NCBI GenBank assembly: GCA_033980235.1
Contig: CM067069.1
Coordinates: 12,598,828-12,662,827 of the forward strand
DNA: 64,000 nt
From: Diadema setosum
Taxonomy: Eukaryota; Echinodermata; Echinoidea; Diadematoida; Diadematidae
Direction of reading: 5' to 3'
In this document: positions 41,011 through 47,851 of the stretch, piece after piece
Layout of the letters: the number at the start of each line of letters is the position of its first letter
Numbering within the stretch: position 1 is the stretch's first letter
The notes under the pieces: generated by a model
Database searches by the model: none
What the model saw: only the letters and a program-made list of their open reading frames with translations
What the model was told of the DNA's origin: nothing
Program-made: the position numbers and the translations under genes

Positions 41011-44000
41011 TATCTGTAGAAATATATAGAAACCAATGCCAGTACATTGGGATTACTTAATCCTTCCTCTCAATTTTCCTTCCCCTCAATTTCTCCCTGA
41101 TATCACAATAGACTTCCTAAAGGATGAGGGGGAGGGCGGTTGCACCCGAGTGGATTCACCTCAAACTTACATTGTACAAACACACAACAGGGAGGTGGTA
41201 GTGAACCAACCCATTACCAGATAGAACACTTGACAAGTCCTTGCTATGTGCATGTGGGGGCAAGTGTTAAACAAAGCAAAACAAAAGACAGATCCCAGTC
41301 CAGACACCTTTGACACAAGAGAGATATTCAAGTTGAATAGAATGGTAGCTTTGAGGGATTATATTGGGAAAGGCTGACTACCAAAGCAGCATACAAGAGG
41401 GGACACAGGAAATGCAACAATGGAGTACTGGGTACTAAATCACCTTTTCTGCTTCCAGTCAGCCATGTAGGCCTACGTAGAACATAACGAAAGTGCCTCA
41501 TACATGGTGTAATACATCATTTGCTTCAGCTACTTGTTAACTCAAGTTGAGCATTAATGTCACCACCGTGTCCTATTTACAAGGGTGGAGTGATCTCACA
41601 ACACTCATATTCATTGGATAATCACGGTTCAGTGTTTGATAATTGAATTGATTCGAAACACATGCAGTTTCTCCTCACTTTAAGTGCTGCTTATCCCTTG
41701 CTTCCACAGTTTTCCTCCCACTGCTTTCTATTTGCATTATTTATAATGTCCTACAGCATTAACTCCAGAGCAAGACTACAACTGTATGTAGATGGAAAAA
41801 CTGATAGTCAGAGGCTGCATTTATCTAACTCGAGAGAGAGAATCACTGTTCAAAACATGCTTGGAATGGTGCTTACGAACGTGGTTTGAAATCAACACAA
41901 TTCTTGAGGTAACCGGTAGCGTTTATCTGATACCATTGTACACGTACAATCCCGATTCGAGTGTTGTCACTGCGCAGTTGCTTGCGCCATTCGACCCGGG
42001 AAGTAGAGGTCAACTGCGAACCACCAAACATGCTTTCATCATTCACACACAAACAATGGGTAGAAAACATAAATGGTGTGCACTTTCTCTGCAATTGGAA
42101 ACAGCTGGAAGTTGACATGGCAGCTTGGAGATATGAGATATTAAACGTGTTTCAAAATAGCATTGTGTTTATCTAAACCGTTTCAAATCGCCCTTTGAAT
42201 GGCGTTTCAAATCAGCATTTCTATTTCTAATGCATTTGAAAACACAGTTGCATTTATGTATCACCCAAAAATGACTCAAACATGTTTGGAAAATTGTGAT
42301 TCTGCCTGAATTTTTTTTAAATAGATTTAAGCATACCCAGAGTAAATGTCGCTTCCCCCCCCCCCCCCCCCCCTCTCTCTCTTGAGCTGTACATCTCCAG
42401 GCTGACGACAGGAGCATTCTTTAGTTATCTGTATTCTAGCAAGAAGATTTAAAGTGATATGATGCCATTGCTTTTATGAGAACTGTTGAAGTTAACATTA
42501 AAATGGAGAACAAATGCTGACAGCAGTTAAAATAATGACAATTAACAAGGACAAAAACAATTGCAGCTATTTTGGATCCCGGTGAATGATACAGGTTCTG
42601 ATGTCCTGCCAGCTAGCACAGCTGTCAGGGTCATGTGACCATGAAATCATATGCAGAACTTTTCCTCTTTGTTTTTAATAGACAGCCAGGTGAAACAACA
42701 GGTCTTGTACAACAAATGAAGGGAAATTGATGGGTGTATTTTAATGGATTCAGTGAGATGGATGCAGACAATTTTCCAGTGCCTACCTGAGAGGAATACG
42801 ATATATCACATTAGCTGTGCCCTGGATGTTTAAAATAGGAGCCTTGTACCAGCAAGAAATGCTCAGTTGTCAACGCATGCTGTTTTGATGTCATGGTTTG
42901 AATCAGGATCAGGCAACAGTGTATTTATAAATGTTGCCTATGCAAAATCAGCAAAAATGGAATCCAACACTAGTTTATCAGTTTGTTGCTGGTAGAAAAG
43001 GTTTTTGAATAATGACAGACAGGAAAATATTTTATAAAAGTGTTCAAAATCTTTAGCTTGACTTTTTCCTTTCCTTTTTGTTTTTCCCAGTTCTGAGGGC
43101 ATATTGCATACGATAGCCCATATTTTTTTTCCCCCATTCCTGTAGGGTCGTGCAGTATTCTCACATATCCTTCAGCCAGGGTACATTATCATAAAGCAAA
43201 TCCAAATCCAGTGTATAAACTGGTACAGGACACAATATGTAACACAACAATATGACATTTCCAGTACAAAAGGAAACAAAATCCTTGATTCTGTGACTTT
43301 TGAACTGTGCTGTCTCTACAGTTTGCAACTGCAGGCTCTGCAACACACTTACACCACATATGTTTAAACAACTGTAATCAAGTGTACCAGGGAGGTGGCC
43401 CATCTCCCTGAGTGTACCCTGTACTTGTGTGCAGTGGTTCCACCATCATTAAAGGACAAGTTCACCTTCATTAACATAAGGATTGAGAGAATGTTGCAAT
43501 ATTTGTAGAACACATCATTGAAAGTTTGAGGAAAATTGGACAATCCGTTCAAAAGTCATACATTTTTGAAGTTTTTGTGCAGTCACAGCTGGATGAGACT
43601 ACTGCAGTGTATGATGTCACATGCGTACAACAATATAAGGAAAATATAAAGAGAATTTCACAAAATTTCATCTTTTGAAAAAAGTACACATTCCCTTGAC
43701 TCGTTACTGACATATGTTATGGGTAATATTATTCCCATTGCCTTTAGAAAGAGGCAAGTCAAGTGCTCTTTTATTATACGAAAAAAGTGAAAATATGTGG
43801 AATTTTCTTTACATTTTCTTTATACTGTTGTACTCATATGACATCACAAGCCTTAGTACGTTTGTAGTCTCCTCATCCAGCGGTTCCAACACAAACATTT
43901 TAAAAATTCATAACTTTTGCATCGATTGTCCAATTTTCCTCAAACTTTCACTAATGTGTTCTACTAATTGTATTGCTGCATTCTCTCAATCCTTATAATG

Positions 44001-46732
44001 AAGGTGAACTTGTCCTTTAATCATGGGCTACGGAACCAGGGGGGCTGTGGAGGAGTGTAGCTCCAACCCCCAAACCCCCCCCCCCCCCCCCCCCTTTTGG
44101 GGGCTATAAATTTTGGGAGTCGACTACGGTGTGTAAAACTGTCAGCAATATCCCCCATGTATTACACTGTTACAAATGACTTACATGTATTGTCTCAAAG
44201 ACCTCTTGTATAAAGACTGCTAACTTTGCTTGCTATTATGCTAAAAATTGATTACCAAATTGCACACTATAGGAAGCAACAGCCTATCAAAACCAGGTGA
44301 ATCATACAATGTACAATGTGTACAATGTATGTTAATCCTATGGGGAATATTATAACCATATTTTGAAGGCAATTAGCTAGGGCTGTCAATGGAGGTAATC
44401 TATAAACAGTGTCAGCATTTCATACATTGTACATGCATTCACTCATCAATCTAATACTCTAAAAGTGGTTATTTTCACACGAGTAATTTTTCACACTCGA
44501 CTGGGAAGATAAATTTAGACCATTTTTAATTCCGCAGAATCAAGACATTTATTAATGGACCACATGACGTGCAAAAATATTTGTGTTTTTTTCATTTTCG
44601 CACTGGTTTCTGGTGGCACGAAATGCATGAAAATTTCCACTGCCTACGCTGTAAAAATGTCTACTTTTACAGTAATCATTCTATCAGGCAAACAAGTAAA
44701 TTAGCAATCAGTCAATCCTTGGTCATTTTAATACACCCATTGTCAACATTTCCTGTTTCAAGGACTGCCCATGATTATTTCCTACATAAAATTGCATGAA
44801 ACAGATAAAAACCCCTGCTTGCACACACATCTACAGTACTGCCACAGGCAATTTCTGTTAAGCTCTACTCTGCAGCTTTTCCTTTTCATATTAAATCTGA
44901 ATCAACACCGATGTCTTGTGTAACACAAACTAAAGCACTTGCAGGTTAAGGAAAGAGAATGAAAGTGCTGGTGTAACTTTTCACAACTTTTTTTTTTTCT
45001 CCTGAATGCAAATAGAATCTTGCAAGCTTACCATAACCTTCGAAACTTTATGTTCATCACGATGGATGAGACCTTGTGTTATGACTGCCTTCGAACAATA
45101 TTTTCATCCATAATTACAGCATAGTCAATAACATTCTCTATTTGTATCAAATATAGTTAATTGAAAGGGGAAAAAATGGTGTGCTTGCTACCTTGAGAGC
45201 CAAAACGCAATATAGAGTGGCACTAACTCTGATTAAAGAAAAACACATTTAGATAAACATTGGCTTTCAACCCATTCAAGCGGGTACAGATAGTCTCAAT
45301 TCAAGACATTTTCTACACATACAAAGTACACCTTACCACACTCAATCACATGGCATTATCTATAAGATTTGTATTGGTCGATATGTTTTATACTAGTTAG
45401 TTAATACTCCTTGAGGGTACCAGTTATTCCACTGTGTCACATAAAAAGCAATTCACTTCCTTTTCATATATATTTTTTTTTTTTGCCTGTTATGAATGAA
45501 ACCATAAAGATCTGCTTGAAACATACTGTAGGGACTTTTCCCAAAGAGCATCCCGCTCTCGATGAATCAATGATGCAGATTACGGCATAATTTGAAACTC
45601 AAAATAAAACAGTGTAAACAATGCAGAGTCAACAAGTTTTCTTACTTTGTCCGAGAGCTCCCTGGATATATTCAGATGCCTCTGGCAACAGAAGATGGCC
45701 TCGTCAAACTTGCCCAGTACCTTCATTGTGTTGCCAATGTTCCCGCTGGCTTTGGCCACGCCCAGTCTGTCGCCAATGTTGCTGATTGGTGGAGAGACCA
45801 TTCATACATGAAATACATTACATTTTATCATGCATTGTACTTATCATCAGTTCTGTCAATTGGCATCATAACGTTTCATCTCAAAACAATATCACGCATT
45901 GTAAACTAAAAACCAGAAAGTATATTAATTTCTGTTCCCTTCAATTTATTTTGCTTCAGATGTCAGATCTATCATTAACTCAGTCAATACATTAAGATTG
46001 TGAAACATATTGTAATACAATACAGTATCCAGAATAATATTTTAAACAAGGTCACCACAACTAAAGGTTGAATTCCTTCCATTTCTTTCTTTATTAGCTA
46101 CTCACATGTCAGCCTCCAAAAGACATAATTGTGATTCTGGTTGGTTTCAAACCCTTGGTAAAATGTCTTATTTGGTATTATAGAATGATACCAATTAAGC
46201 TACTCCAAGAAGCATGTCACTTTTCTCTTTTCTCTGCCAAGTTTGCAAAGATCCAGCTCTGATTACTGTACACGCCATACATACTATATATTTAGTGAGT
46301 CTGAATTTTTGCCAATCACAATTTCCCAACAATTTGATATTTTTGCATTTTGCCAAATTTGCAAATTGCACCCAACTCGTGAGATTTGTGAAAGTAAAAA
46401 CCTTGTGAAATATATGGCATTATGCAGTATCAAACATTCAAGGACGTGTGTTGTGAAAAATGAACAAAAAATTTCAATAATGATTACAGTGCTACTGATG
46501 CTTACGTTGCAAGTGTCAAATCATGCTTGTGGTAGGTGAGTGCCTTCCCATAGTCCTGCAGGTAAAAGTAGGCATTCCCCAGCTGGCTGTAGATGGCACT
46601 GAGCGTCTTCAGGTCGTCGGTCCCGACCTCCACTGCCGCCTCCAGGTAGCGCACCCCCTCCCTGCAGTCTCCTGCCTTACACAGCCGCTCGCCCTCCAGG
46701 GCTAGCTCCATGCATGATGCTTCGCTCTGCAT
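3982..46732 (-). CDS. GPSM2: GPSM2/LGN (Pins/AGS3-like) G-protein signalling modulator, 14 coding exons
   Basis: Spliced CDS read on the minus strand, exons in transcript order: 46732-46506, 45781-45646, 36901-36759, 20356-20233, 18761-18646, 17773-17618, 13615-13507, 12914-12829, 12076-12033, 11199-11138, 8905-8732, 7022-6884, 5619-5417, 4149-3982. All phases join, giving 628 residues plus stop (human LGN and AGS3 are about 675-685). Residues 1 to about 365 are TPR repeats with repeated SLGN/NLGN helices; 385-401 is a basic linker; 402-459 is low-complexity K/S/N/A; GoLoco motifs lie at about 470-489, 510-529, 562-581 and 595-614. Family role: the TPRs bind NuMA/Mud or Inscuteable, and the GoLocos bind GDP-bound G-alpha-i/o and act as a guanine-nucleotide dissociation inhibitor at the cell cortex, orienting the spindle. 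The fourth GoLoco ends GQR instead of (D/E)QR. As the family is usually single-copy in invertebrates, it could equally be named GPSM1; the symbol is a choice. Confidence 0.95.
4150..5416. other. GPSM2 intron 13
   Basis: Non-coding. It contains an A-rich (AAAT)n patch at 4612-4637 and a degenerate 70-bp direct repeat (GATTTAAAATCTTT...CTGTAGATGA) at 4660-4760. Nothing else supported. Confidence 0.7.
5417..5619 (-). CDS. GPSM2: GPSM2 coding exon 13 (GoLoco 2, start of GoLoco 3)
   Basis: Encodes GLPEKEELLDEIAKLQGN, then RLNEQRASSNQRLPGLPGLR (GoLoco 2, with Leu-Leu in place of the usual Phe pair), a spacer, and DDEFFEMLMRCQ, the first half of GoLoco 3. The acceptor is TTTTAG|GT and the donor CAG|GTAAGA. 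The acceptor lies only 30 bases from a MITE (family D). Confidence 0.96.
5620..6883. other. GPSM2 intron 12
   Basis: Contains family D MITE copy 1 (5649-6007) near its 3' splice site. The remainder shows no recognisable feature. Confidence 0.8.
5649..6007. mobile_element. Family D TTAA-flanked MITE, copy 1
   Basis: 359 bp from TTAAAGGCATAATTTACC to CAGGACCTTTAA. The ends form a short terminal inverted repeat and both carry TTAA. It is about 75% alike by eye to 35505-35877 along its whole length (shared CTAAAATGTGAGTTAGGGAT). TTAA target sites suggest piggyBac-type mobilisation (inference). Confidence 0.75.
6884..7022 (-). CDS. GPSM2: GPSM2 coding exon 12 (GoLoco 1)
   Basis: Encodes GGEPTQMLDD, then TDNFFEAISRFQSNRMDEQR (GoLoco 1 with an intact E-Q-R end), then CSFGRLQKKLQDEEEN. 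The acceptor is CGCAG|GGT and the donor AATG|GTGAGA. Vertebrate LGN has FFDLLSRFQSNRMDDQR at this place. Confidence 0.96.
7023..8731. other. GPSM2 intron 11
   Basis: Non-coding. It carries a TGACCTTTGACCTT motif at 7468-7481, a poly-C run at 8013-8025 and T/G homopolymers at 8519-8539. Confidence 0.7.
8732..8905 (-). CDS. GPSM2: GPSM2 coding exon 11 (low-complexity linker)
   Basis: 58 codons, KTEINPVPNGKIKPAGSKSK and onward, then an S/N/A-rich stretch ending SQASAQK. The frame is open, with acceptor CCCAG|AAG and donor AAG|GTATTA, phase 0 at both ends. It is assigned to the gene by position, phase and disordered Lys/Ser composition, not by clear homology. Skipping it would keep the frame. 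Confidence 0.8.
10001..10328. mobile_element. Family I foldback element with internal dyad array
   Basis: The ends AGGCCCGAATTCACGAAGGT and (inverted) AGGCCGGAATTCATGAAGGT enclose a second inverted pair, AAACCATGGTTTAAACCATG followed by GGAGCGCCAAGTGTCGCA. The core at 10080-10245 repeats a period of about 20 bp in which each unit is itself a dyad such as ATTTCGTTAACGAAA. No ORF of note. A non-autonomous foldback/MITE. Confidence 0.8.
10487..10701. mobile_element. Family I-related element, second copy
   Basis: TGGCCAGAATTCACAAAGGT at the left and CCTTCGTGAATTTTGGCCA at the right form an inverted repeat like the ends of 10001-10328. The interior is different and lacks the dyad array. Confidence 0.6.
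11138..11199 (-). CDS. GPSM2: GPSM2 coding exon 10 (RRRS-MEN linker)
   Basis: Encodes GARPRRRSMENLELVAMTPE K (residues 381-401), the counterpart of human RRHSMENMELMKLTPEK. The Ser after the basic run (Ser388 here) aligns with the phosphorylated linker serine of LGN (Ser401) used for Dlg guanylate-kinase-domain binding. The acceptor is CTCAG|GA and the donor AAG|GTAACC. Confidence 0.92.
11376..11455. mobile_element. Family F fragment
   Basis: Starts TTAAAGGGGTGGTAGAG and runs to GAGATAATGAGAAACCTC, matching the first 80 bases of the family F copy at 53531; then similarity is lost. A truncated copy. Confidence 0.6.
11544..11781. mobile_element. Family B MITE, copy 1
   Basis: Ends TACCGTATCCACCATAGATT and (inverted) TACACTGTATTAGCCATCTA. 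The interior shares CATTTCTCCATTCA and GGAAGT(A/C)CCTATTCGC with the copies at 15256, 17288 and 46264. Confidence 0.7.
12033..12076 (-). CDS. GPSM2: GPSM2 coding exon 9, 44-base linker micro-exon
   Basis: Encodes (S)EANTPCKTTTQTVR plus one base. Acceptor TTTCAG|T and donor AGAG|GTAAGC are both strong, and the phases (1 in, 1 out) exactly bridge exons 8 and 10. The sequence shows no similarity I recognise, as expected for a linker. It is too short to have been found except by phase matching. Confidence 0.8.
12077..12828. other. GPSM2 intron 8
   Basis: AT-rich, no repeat or gene recognised. Confidence 0.6.
12829..12914 (-). CDS. GPSM2: GPSM2 coding exon 8 (end of TPR domain)
   Basis: Encodes VGDRTGEVTAQMNLADLRSL, then FGISTGDT plus two bases of Arg/Ser. 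It corresponds to human VGDKSGELTARLNLSDLQ. The acceptor is GATTAG|GTG and the donor CCAG|GTAGGT. Confidence 0.93.
12915..13506. other. GPSM2 intron 7
   Basis: AT-rich, nothing recognised. Open frames here lack homology and splice context. Confidence 0.6.
13507..13615 (-). CDS. GPSM2: GPSM2 coding exon 7 (TPR 7)
   Basis: Encodes (R)VGEGRACWSLGNAHTSLGN, then HEKALHYATQHLQISRE. The GRACWSLGNA block is diagnostic of the LGN/AGS3 family. The acceptor is CACAG|G and the donor GAG|GTACAG, a weaker donor. The exon ends in phase 0. Confidence 0.95.
15256..15478. mobile_element. Family B MITE, copy 2 (opposite orientation)
   Basis: TACTGTATACACCATACACT at the left and CGTATACAG at the right. The interior has TACAAATAGCACC and CGCAAAATTCGCAAAATA, the reverse complement of the other B copies. 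Confidence 0.7.
17068..17287. mobile_element. Family A MITE, copy 1
   Basis: TACTGTAAAAC at the left, TTTTGCAGTA at the right. The interior is full of TTTTCGCGAATT / AATTCGCGAAA dyads and GCATTTTAATTTC. It resembles 30688-30903 (same strand) and 38941, 39814 and 47852 (opposite strand). Confidence 0.8.
17288..17540. mobile_element. Family B MITE, copy 3, abutting family A
   Basis: Begins TACTGTACACTGTACACATC exactly where family A ends and closes with ATATATAGTA. The internal TGCTATTCACAAATTTAAC and TTTCTCCATTCAGTACTG link it to family B. Confidence 0.75.
17618..17773 (-). CDS. GPSM2: GPSM2 coding exon 6 (TPR 6)
   Basis: Encodes KKALHIARQLGELAMEAQAC, then YSLGNTYTLLREYEKAVEYH and MRHMEIAQQLND, nearly identical to vertebrate LGN TPR 6. 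The acceptor is TTGTAG|G and the donor ACAG|GTGAGT. Confidence 0.96.
17774..18645. other. GPSM2 intron 5
   Basis: AT-rich. A-rich (AAAAC)n at 17981-18007; a T/G homopolymer at 18123-18158. No gene. Confidence 0.65.
18646..18761 (-). CDS. GPSM2: GPSM2 coding exon 5 (TPR 5)
   Basis: Encodes RLSIAKEFGDKAAERRAYSN, then LGNACVFMVDFESAAEYY and two bases of Lys. The acceptor is CTCCAG|CGG, and its pyrimidine tract is a (CT)n microsatellite. The donor is ACAA|GTGAGC. Confidence 0.95.
18764..18786 (-). repeat. (CT)n microsatellite forming the exon 5 polypyrimidine tract
   Basis: On the transcribed strand it reads TTTCTCTCTCTCTCTCTCTC immediately before CAG|CGG of GPSM2 exon 5. Confidence 0.9.
19162..19546. 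mobile_element. Family F TTAA-ended element, copy 1
   Basis: About 385 bp, TTGAAGGGTGTGTACAGTTG to TACAGTCCCTTTAA. It contains inverted segments TTTGATGAAAATCGGGTTTG and AAAACCAATTTTCATCAAAT. It is the reverse complement of 53531-53916. Confidence 0.8.
19546..19650. repeat. Degenerate telomere-like (CCCTAA)n, copy 1 (family G)
   Basis: ACCCTAATCCTAATCCTAAT, then ACCCTAACCCAAATACTAAC, followed by AACTGGTATTTAGCAGGGG. The same order of blocks occurs at 56284-56490. Confidence 0.7.
20233..20356 (-). CDS. GPSM2: GPSM2 coding exon 4 (TPR 4)
   Basis: Encodes (Q)ANLAIVRELGDRAAQGRAC, then GNLGNTHYLLGNFEIAIQYH and TE. The acceptor is ACCAG|A and the donor GAG|GTAAGA. It is separated from exon 3 by the 16.4-kb intron, but the phase (2+1) and homology show the exons are consecutive. 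Confidence 0.95.
21540..22045. repeat. Degenerate tandem repeat with TGACCTTTGACCTT motifs and (GATG)n end
   Basis: Units of roughly 140-170 bp begin with TGACCTTTGACC-type motifs (21586, 21747-21760, 21881-21894), continue with AACTT...AGAGAATC...ATACAT(A/T)AAG, and end in (GATG)n at 22021-22044. Confidence 0.7.
23290..23387. repeat. Short foldback beside the long hairpin
   Basis: TAATAACCTGTTGAGGA at the left and TCCTCAACAGGTTAAAG at the right are inverted copies about 65 bp apart. The right end shares its TTAA with the long hairpin element. Confidence 0.55.
23384..24241. mobile_element. 858-bp near-perfect hairpin element with TTAA ends
   Basis: Starts TTAAAGATAATAAAAAGTTT and ends with the inverted copy ATATTATCTTTAA. 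The two arms of about 390 bp match almost continuously, including CCCCAAAGTGCTCTCATTTC, GCCCCATACGCATAGCG and TACGGCCAGC. The loop is about 50 bp. The right arm carries some 46 extra bases (about 23852-23897). Mirror-image 64-residue open frames lie on the two arms (23471-23665 plus, 23948-24142 minus); they follow from the symmetry and are not genes. TTAA at both ends suggests piggyBac-type insertion. Confidence 0.9.
26145..26281. repeat. Purine-rich (GA)n tract
   Basis: About 135 bases of almost only A and G with GAGAGA cores. Confidence 0.9.
26997..27116. mobile_element. Family M short foldback MITE, copy 1
   Basis: AGGGCCCCGTTTTATCAAAA at the left, TTCATAAACAGGGCCC at the right, with the inner inverted pair AAAATCGATTTTA / TAATCAATTTTA. 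120 bp. Confidence 0.7.
28849..29043. mobile_element. Family C MITE, copy 1
   Basis: AACTGTAAAAGTGGATATTT to CCTTTTTTACAGTA. The interior (AATTTTTCATGCACG, TGGACCATATGGCAAGCAAA, TTTTTGCGTTAGCTTCTGG) matches 44455-44674. Confidence 0.75.
30688..30903. mobile_element. Family A MITE, copy 2
   Basis: TACTGTAGAGCAGG to GGTTTTACAGTA, with ATGAAATTTTCGCGAATTGG and GCGGGCATTTTAATTTCATG internally. Same orientation as 17068-17287. Confidence 0.8.
31133..31408. repeat. 139-bp tandem duplication
   Basis: Two units (31133-31271 and 31272-31408) sharing GCCATGGCAGTAAAA, ATGCCCATAATTTG and GAGAATATGGGAG in the same order. Confidence 0.85.
31431..32016. mobile_element. Family K foldback element rich in CGCGATCG palindromes
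   Basis: TAGCCGGGTTCACACGTACA at the left and, inverted, TAGCTGGGTTCACACATACA at the right. The interior has repeated ATTAGCGGGATA and GATCGCGATCG blocks and three ACGTGTGGAC/ACGTGTGAAC motifs in both orientations. The middle (31680-31840) is unique and lacks the symmetry. No ORF. Confidence 0.8.
32192..32719. mobile_element. Family L foldback element
   Basis: CAGGCCTATTTCACACTGGT at the left and, inverted, GGGGCTGTTTTCACACGTAC at the right, with many AATCATGATT/AATTACGATT-type dyads inside. Design is similar to the adjacent family K, but the sequence differs. Confidence 0.7.
33821..33856. repeat. (CA)n microsatellite
   Basis: CACACATACACACACGCACG followed by a pure CA run. Confidence 0.9.
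33990..34070 (+). mobile_element. tRNA-derived SINE head
   Basis: An A-box-like TGGTCTAGTGAAGATG and a perfect B box GGTTCGAATCC are about 35 bases apart. The T arm GTAGG-TTCGAAT-CCTGC and the anticodon arm (CCTG/CAGG) fold, but the acceptor stem does not pair, so it is not a working tRNA gene. Its tail and flanking repeats were not delimited. Confidence 0.6.
34612..34640. repeat. (CCCT)n microsatellite
   Basis: Seven CCCT units. Confidence 0.95.
35505..35877. mobile_element. Family D TTAA-flanked MITE, copy 2
   Basis: TTAAAGGCATTATTTACCAT to CAGCATGGCTTTAA, same orientation as 5649-6007 and alike through its length. Confidence 0.8.
36759..36901 (-). CDS. GPSM2: GPSM2 coding exon 3 (TPR 3)
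   Basis: Encodes IGEGRALYNLGNIYHAKGK, then a short insert (HAGRSGHQDPGDFPQE) and VTDCLKEAIQFY. Vertebrate LGN also carries a variable insert after HAKGK. The acceptor is TTTCAG|ATA and the donor CCA|GTGAGT. The exon leaves two bases (CA). Confidence 0.94.
37038..37191. repeat. Family N foldback
   Basis: ACAAATAGTGAATGGTCACA, then TACAAGATTTTGCAC and GGTGAAAGAT on the left arm. These return inverted as ATCTTTCACC, GTGCAAAATCTTGT and CCATACACTATTTGT. Arms about 55 bp, loop about 40 bp. TATACAACACCT at 37195 and AGGTGTTGTATA at 37648 may be the ends of a larger element. Confidence 0.75.
37853..37936. mobile_element. Pogo-like MITE right-end fragment (family P)
   Basis: CATCCGGATAATACAGAGAT, then GGGGAGGCCAGATA and GGTTGGACTG-TA. 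Matches the right end of the complete family P copy at 57656-58101; the left part is not recognisable. Confidence 0.65.
38941..39125. mobile_element. Family A MITE, copy 3 (reverse)
   Basis: TACTGTAAAATGAGGAATGT to TCACGTTTTACAGTA, with AATTCGCGAAAATTTCATGC internally. Confidence 0.85.
39725..39800. mobile_element. Pogo-like MITE left-end fragment (family P)
   Basis: TATAGTCCAATCTCTGTTAT, then CTGGATAAGTGACTTGGCCA and GATATGGGAG, matching the left end of 57656-58101. It stops just before a family A copy. Confidence 0.55.
39814..40031. mobile_element. Family A MITE, copy 4 (reverse)
   Basis: TACTATAAAACGAAGGAATG to CATGTTTTACATTA, with GCATTGAATGCCAGTGGCAA and AAAATTTCATGCCGCGAA internally. 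Confidence 0.8.
40345..40481. repeat. Two poly-A tracts (39 and 35 bases)
   Basis: Poly-A at 40345-40383 and 40447-40481, separated by 63 bp. They could be retroposon tails, but no SINE or LINE body is recognisable beside them. Confidence 0.9.
40967..41008. repeat. (CA)n microsatellite
   Basis: About 21 CA units preceded by (CAA)n. Confidence 0.97.
43449..44020. mobile_element. Family E TTAA-flanked foldback MITE
   Basis: TTAAAGGACAAGTTCACCTT at both ends in inverted orientation. The inverted similarity continues through AGGATTGAGAGAATG, AACTTTC...GGAAAATTGGACAAT and TATGACATCACA. 572 bp including the TTAA sites, and no ORF. Confidence 0.88.
44455..44674. mobile_element. Family C MITE, copy 2
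   Basis: TACTCTAAAAGTGGTTATTT to ACTTTTACAGTA, with AATTTTTCACACTCG and TGGACCACATGACGTGCAAA internally. Confidence 0.75.
45646..45781 (-). CDS. GPSM2: GPSM2 coding exon 2 (TPR 2)
   Basis: Encodes NIGDRLGVAKASGNIGNTMK through to ISRELSDK, the second TPR of LGN. The acceptor is ATCAG|C and the donor AAA|GTAAGA. It completes the split codon from exon 1 (AC+C = Thr) and ends in phase 0. Confidence 0.95.
45782..46505. other. GPSM2 intron 1
   Basis: AT-rich; contains family B copy 4 (46264-46429). Confidence 0.75.
46264..46429. mobile_element. Family B MITE, copy 4 (short)
   Basis: TACTGTACACGCCATACATA to GGCATTATGCAGTA. Shorter than the other copies, with an internal deletion. Confidence 0.65.
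46506..46732 (-). CDS. GPSM2: GPSM2 coding exon 1 (start, TPR 1)
   Basis: Begins at the ATG at 46732 (MQSEASCMELALEGERLCKAG), matching the AGS3 N-terminus, with a good GCC before the ATG. It encodes residues 1-75 plus two bases and ends at the donor AC|GTAAGC. A CAG lies directly at 46729-46727 (cag|agcgaa) with an ACTAAAC branch-like motif 15-20 bases upstream. The exon may therefore really begin at 46726 or 46724, with the start codon supplied by an upstream exon. Confidence 0.85.
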
Positions 46733-47851
46733 GGCACAAGTTTAGTCACCGGTTTGACAGGATAGAGCTAGAGTTGCTGTTTCTTTCACAAAATCTAAAT
46801 TGTCTGTGGATATACAAAGAAAAGAATACAAGAGAAAATACAACATGCGTGCTTAGTATACTGTATAAGTATGTACATACAATATCTAGAAATTACAGCC
46901 TTTTAAAATTTCTTTCAAGCTGATTGATTGTGCAGACTTTCAATACTATACTATGTAATACCAGTTGCAGTTTGTTCCATATCTACTAAAGAATAAAATG
47001 CCATGTGAGTTGAGGTTACCCTAAACACAGTTGCTACTGTACAGACATGTAGTTGTACTTACAGTGTATGCAGCTCTGGATGTTTTCATTTTATACAACA
47101 ACCATGTGACTCACCAAATCTGATTTTTTACGTACATATGTACAACTCTACAGTGTGCTAACCACCAAGTTTTCACGTATCCACATCCATCCTGGATGGC
47201 AAAGTTACACGTAATATTGATAGTAAACACAACAGTACAGCTAGGAGTAGTAGGATACATGTCACACTTGCGTGCACTGTTTATGGTTAATTTCATTATG
47301 TTGCACTTACACTGTAAGACCAAATATACTGTAATAAGTGGATAAAGTAACAAGCACTAAATGTACAATGTACTTTTGTATCCATGTACGGTGTAGGTAC
47401 AATAGCGTGTATTTCAAATTCCATATGTCAAAATTGCATAAAAATCAGAGGAAATACATCATAGCTTTTTCCCAATCACTCACATAAATTCCAACTATAT
47501 AATTTGTATATCGATTATCAGATCAGGAAGTATCAATATAGGTGTCGACTTTCATGTTGTCACTCAAAACAACTCATTCTTCGCGAGCAATCACAATGCT
47601 CACTGCCTGGGCAATCTTAAGACTGGAGTTAGCCATCTACAGTGTACCTTGTAATGATATCATGTGACTCAGCTTTAGGAGCTAGAAATCATTGTAGGTT
47701 GTTTAAGAAATGATTTATAATAACAAGTTTGTGAAGTCAGTTTATAGGAAATTAAATGAAGTTCCTTGAGCAAACAAGAACACAGACAGATATACATAGG
47801 GAGCTGCATGCAATACACACAGACACTTGTACACACACTGAGACTCCCACA

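Larger units (their letters stand above)
36902..45645. other. GPSM2 intron 2 (8.7 kb)
   Basis: Repeat-rich: family N foldback, pogo-like fragments, two family A copies, family C copy 2, family E, and poly-A, (CA)n and poly-C tracts. No coding exon seen. Confidence 0.8.
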
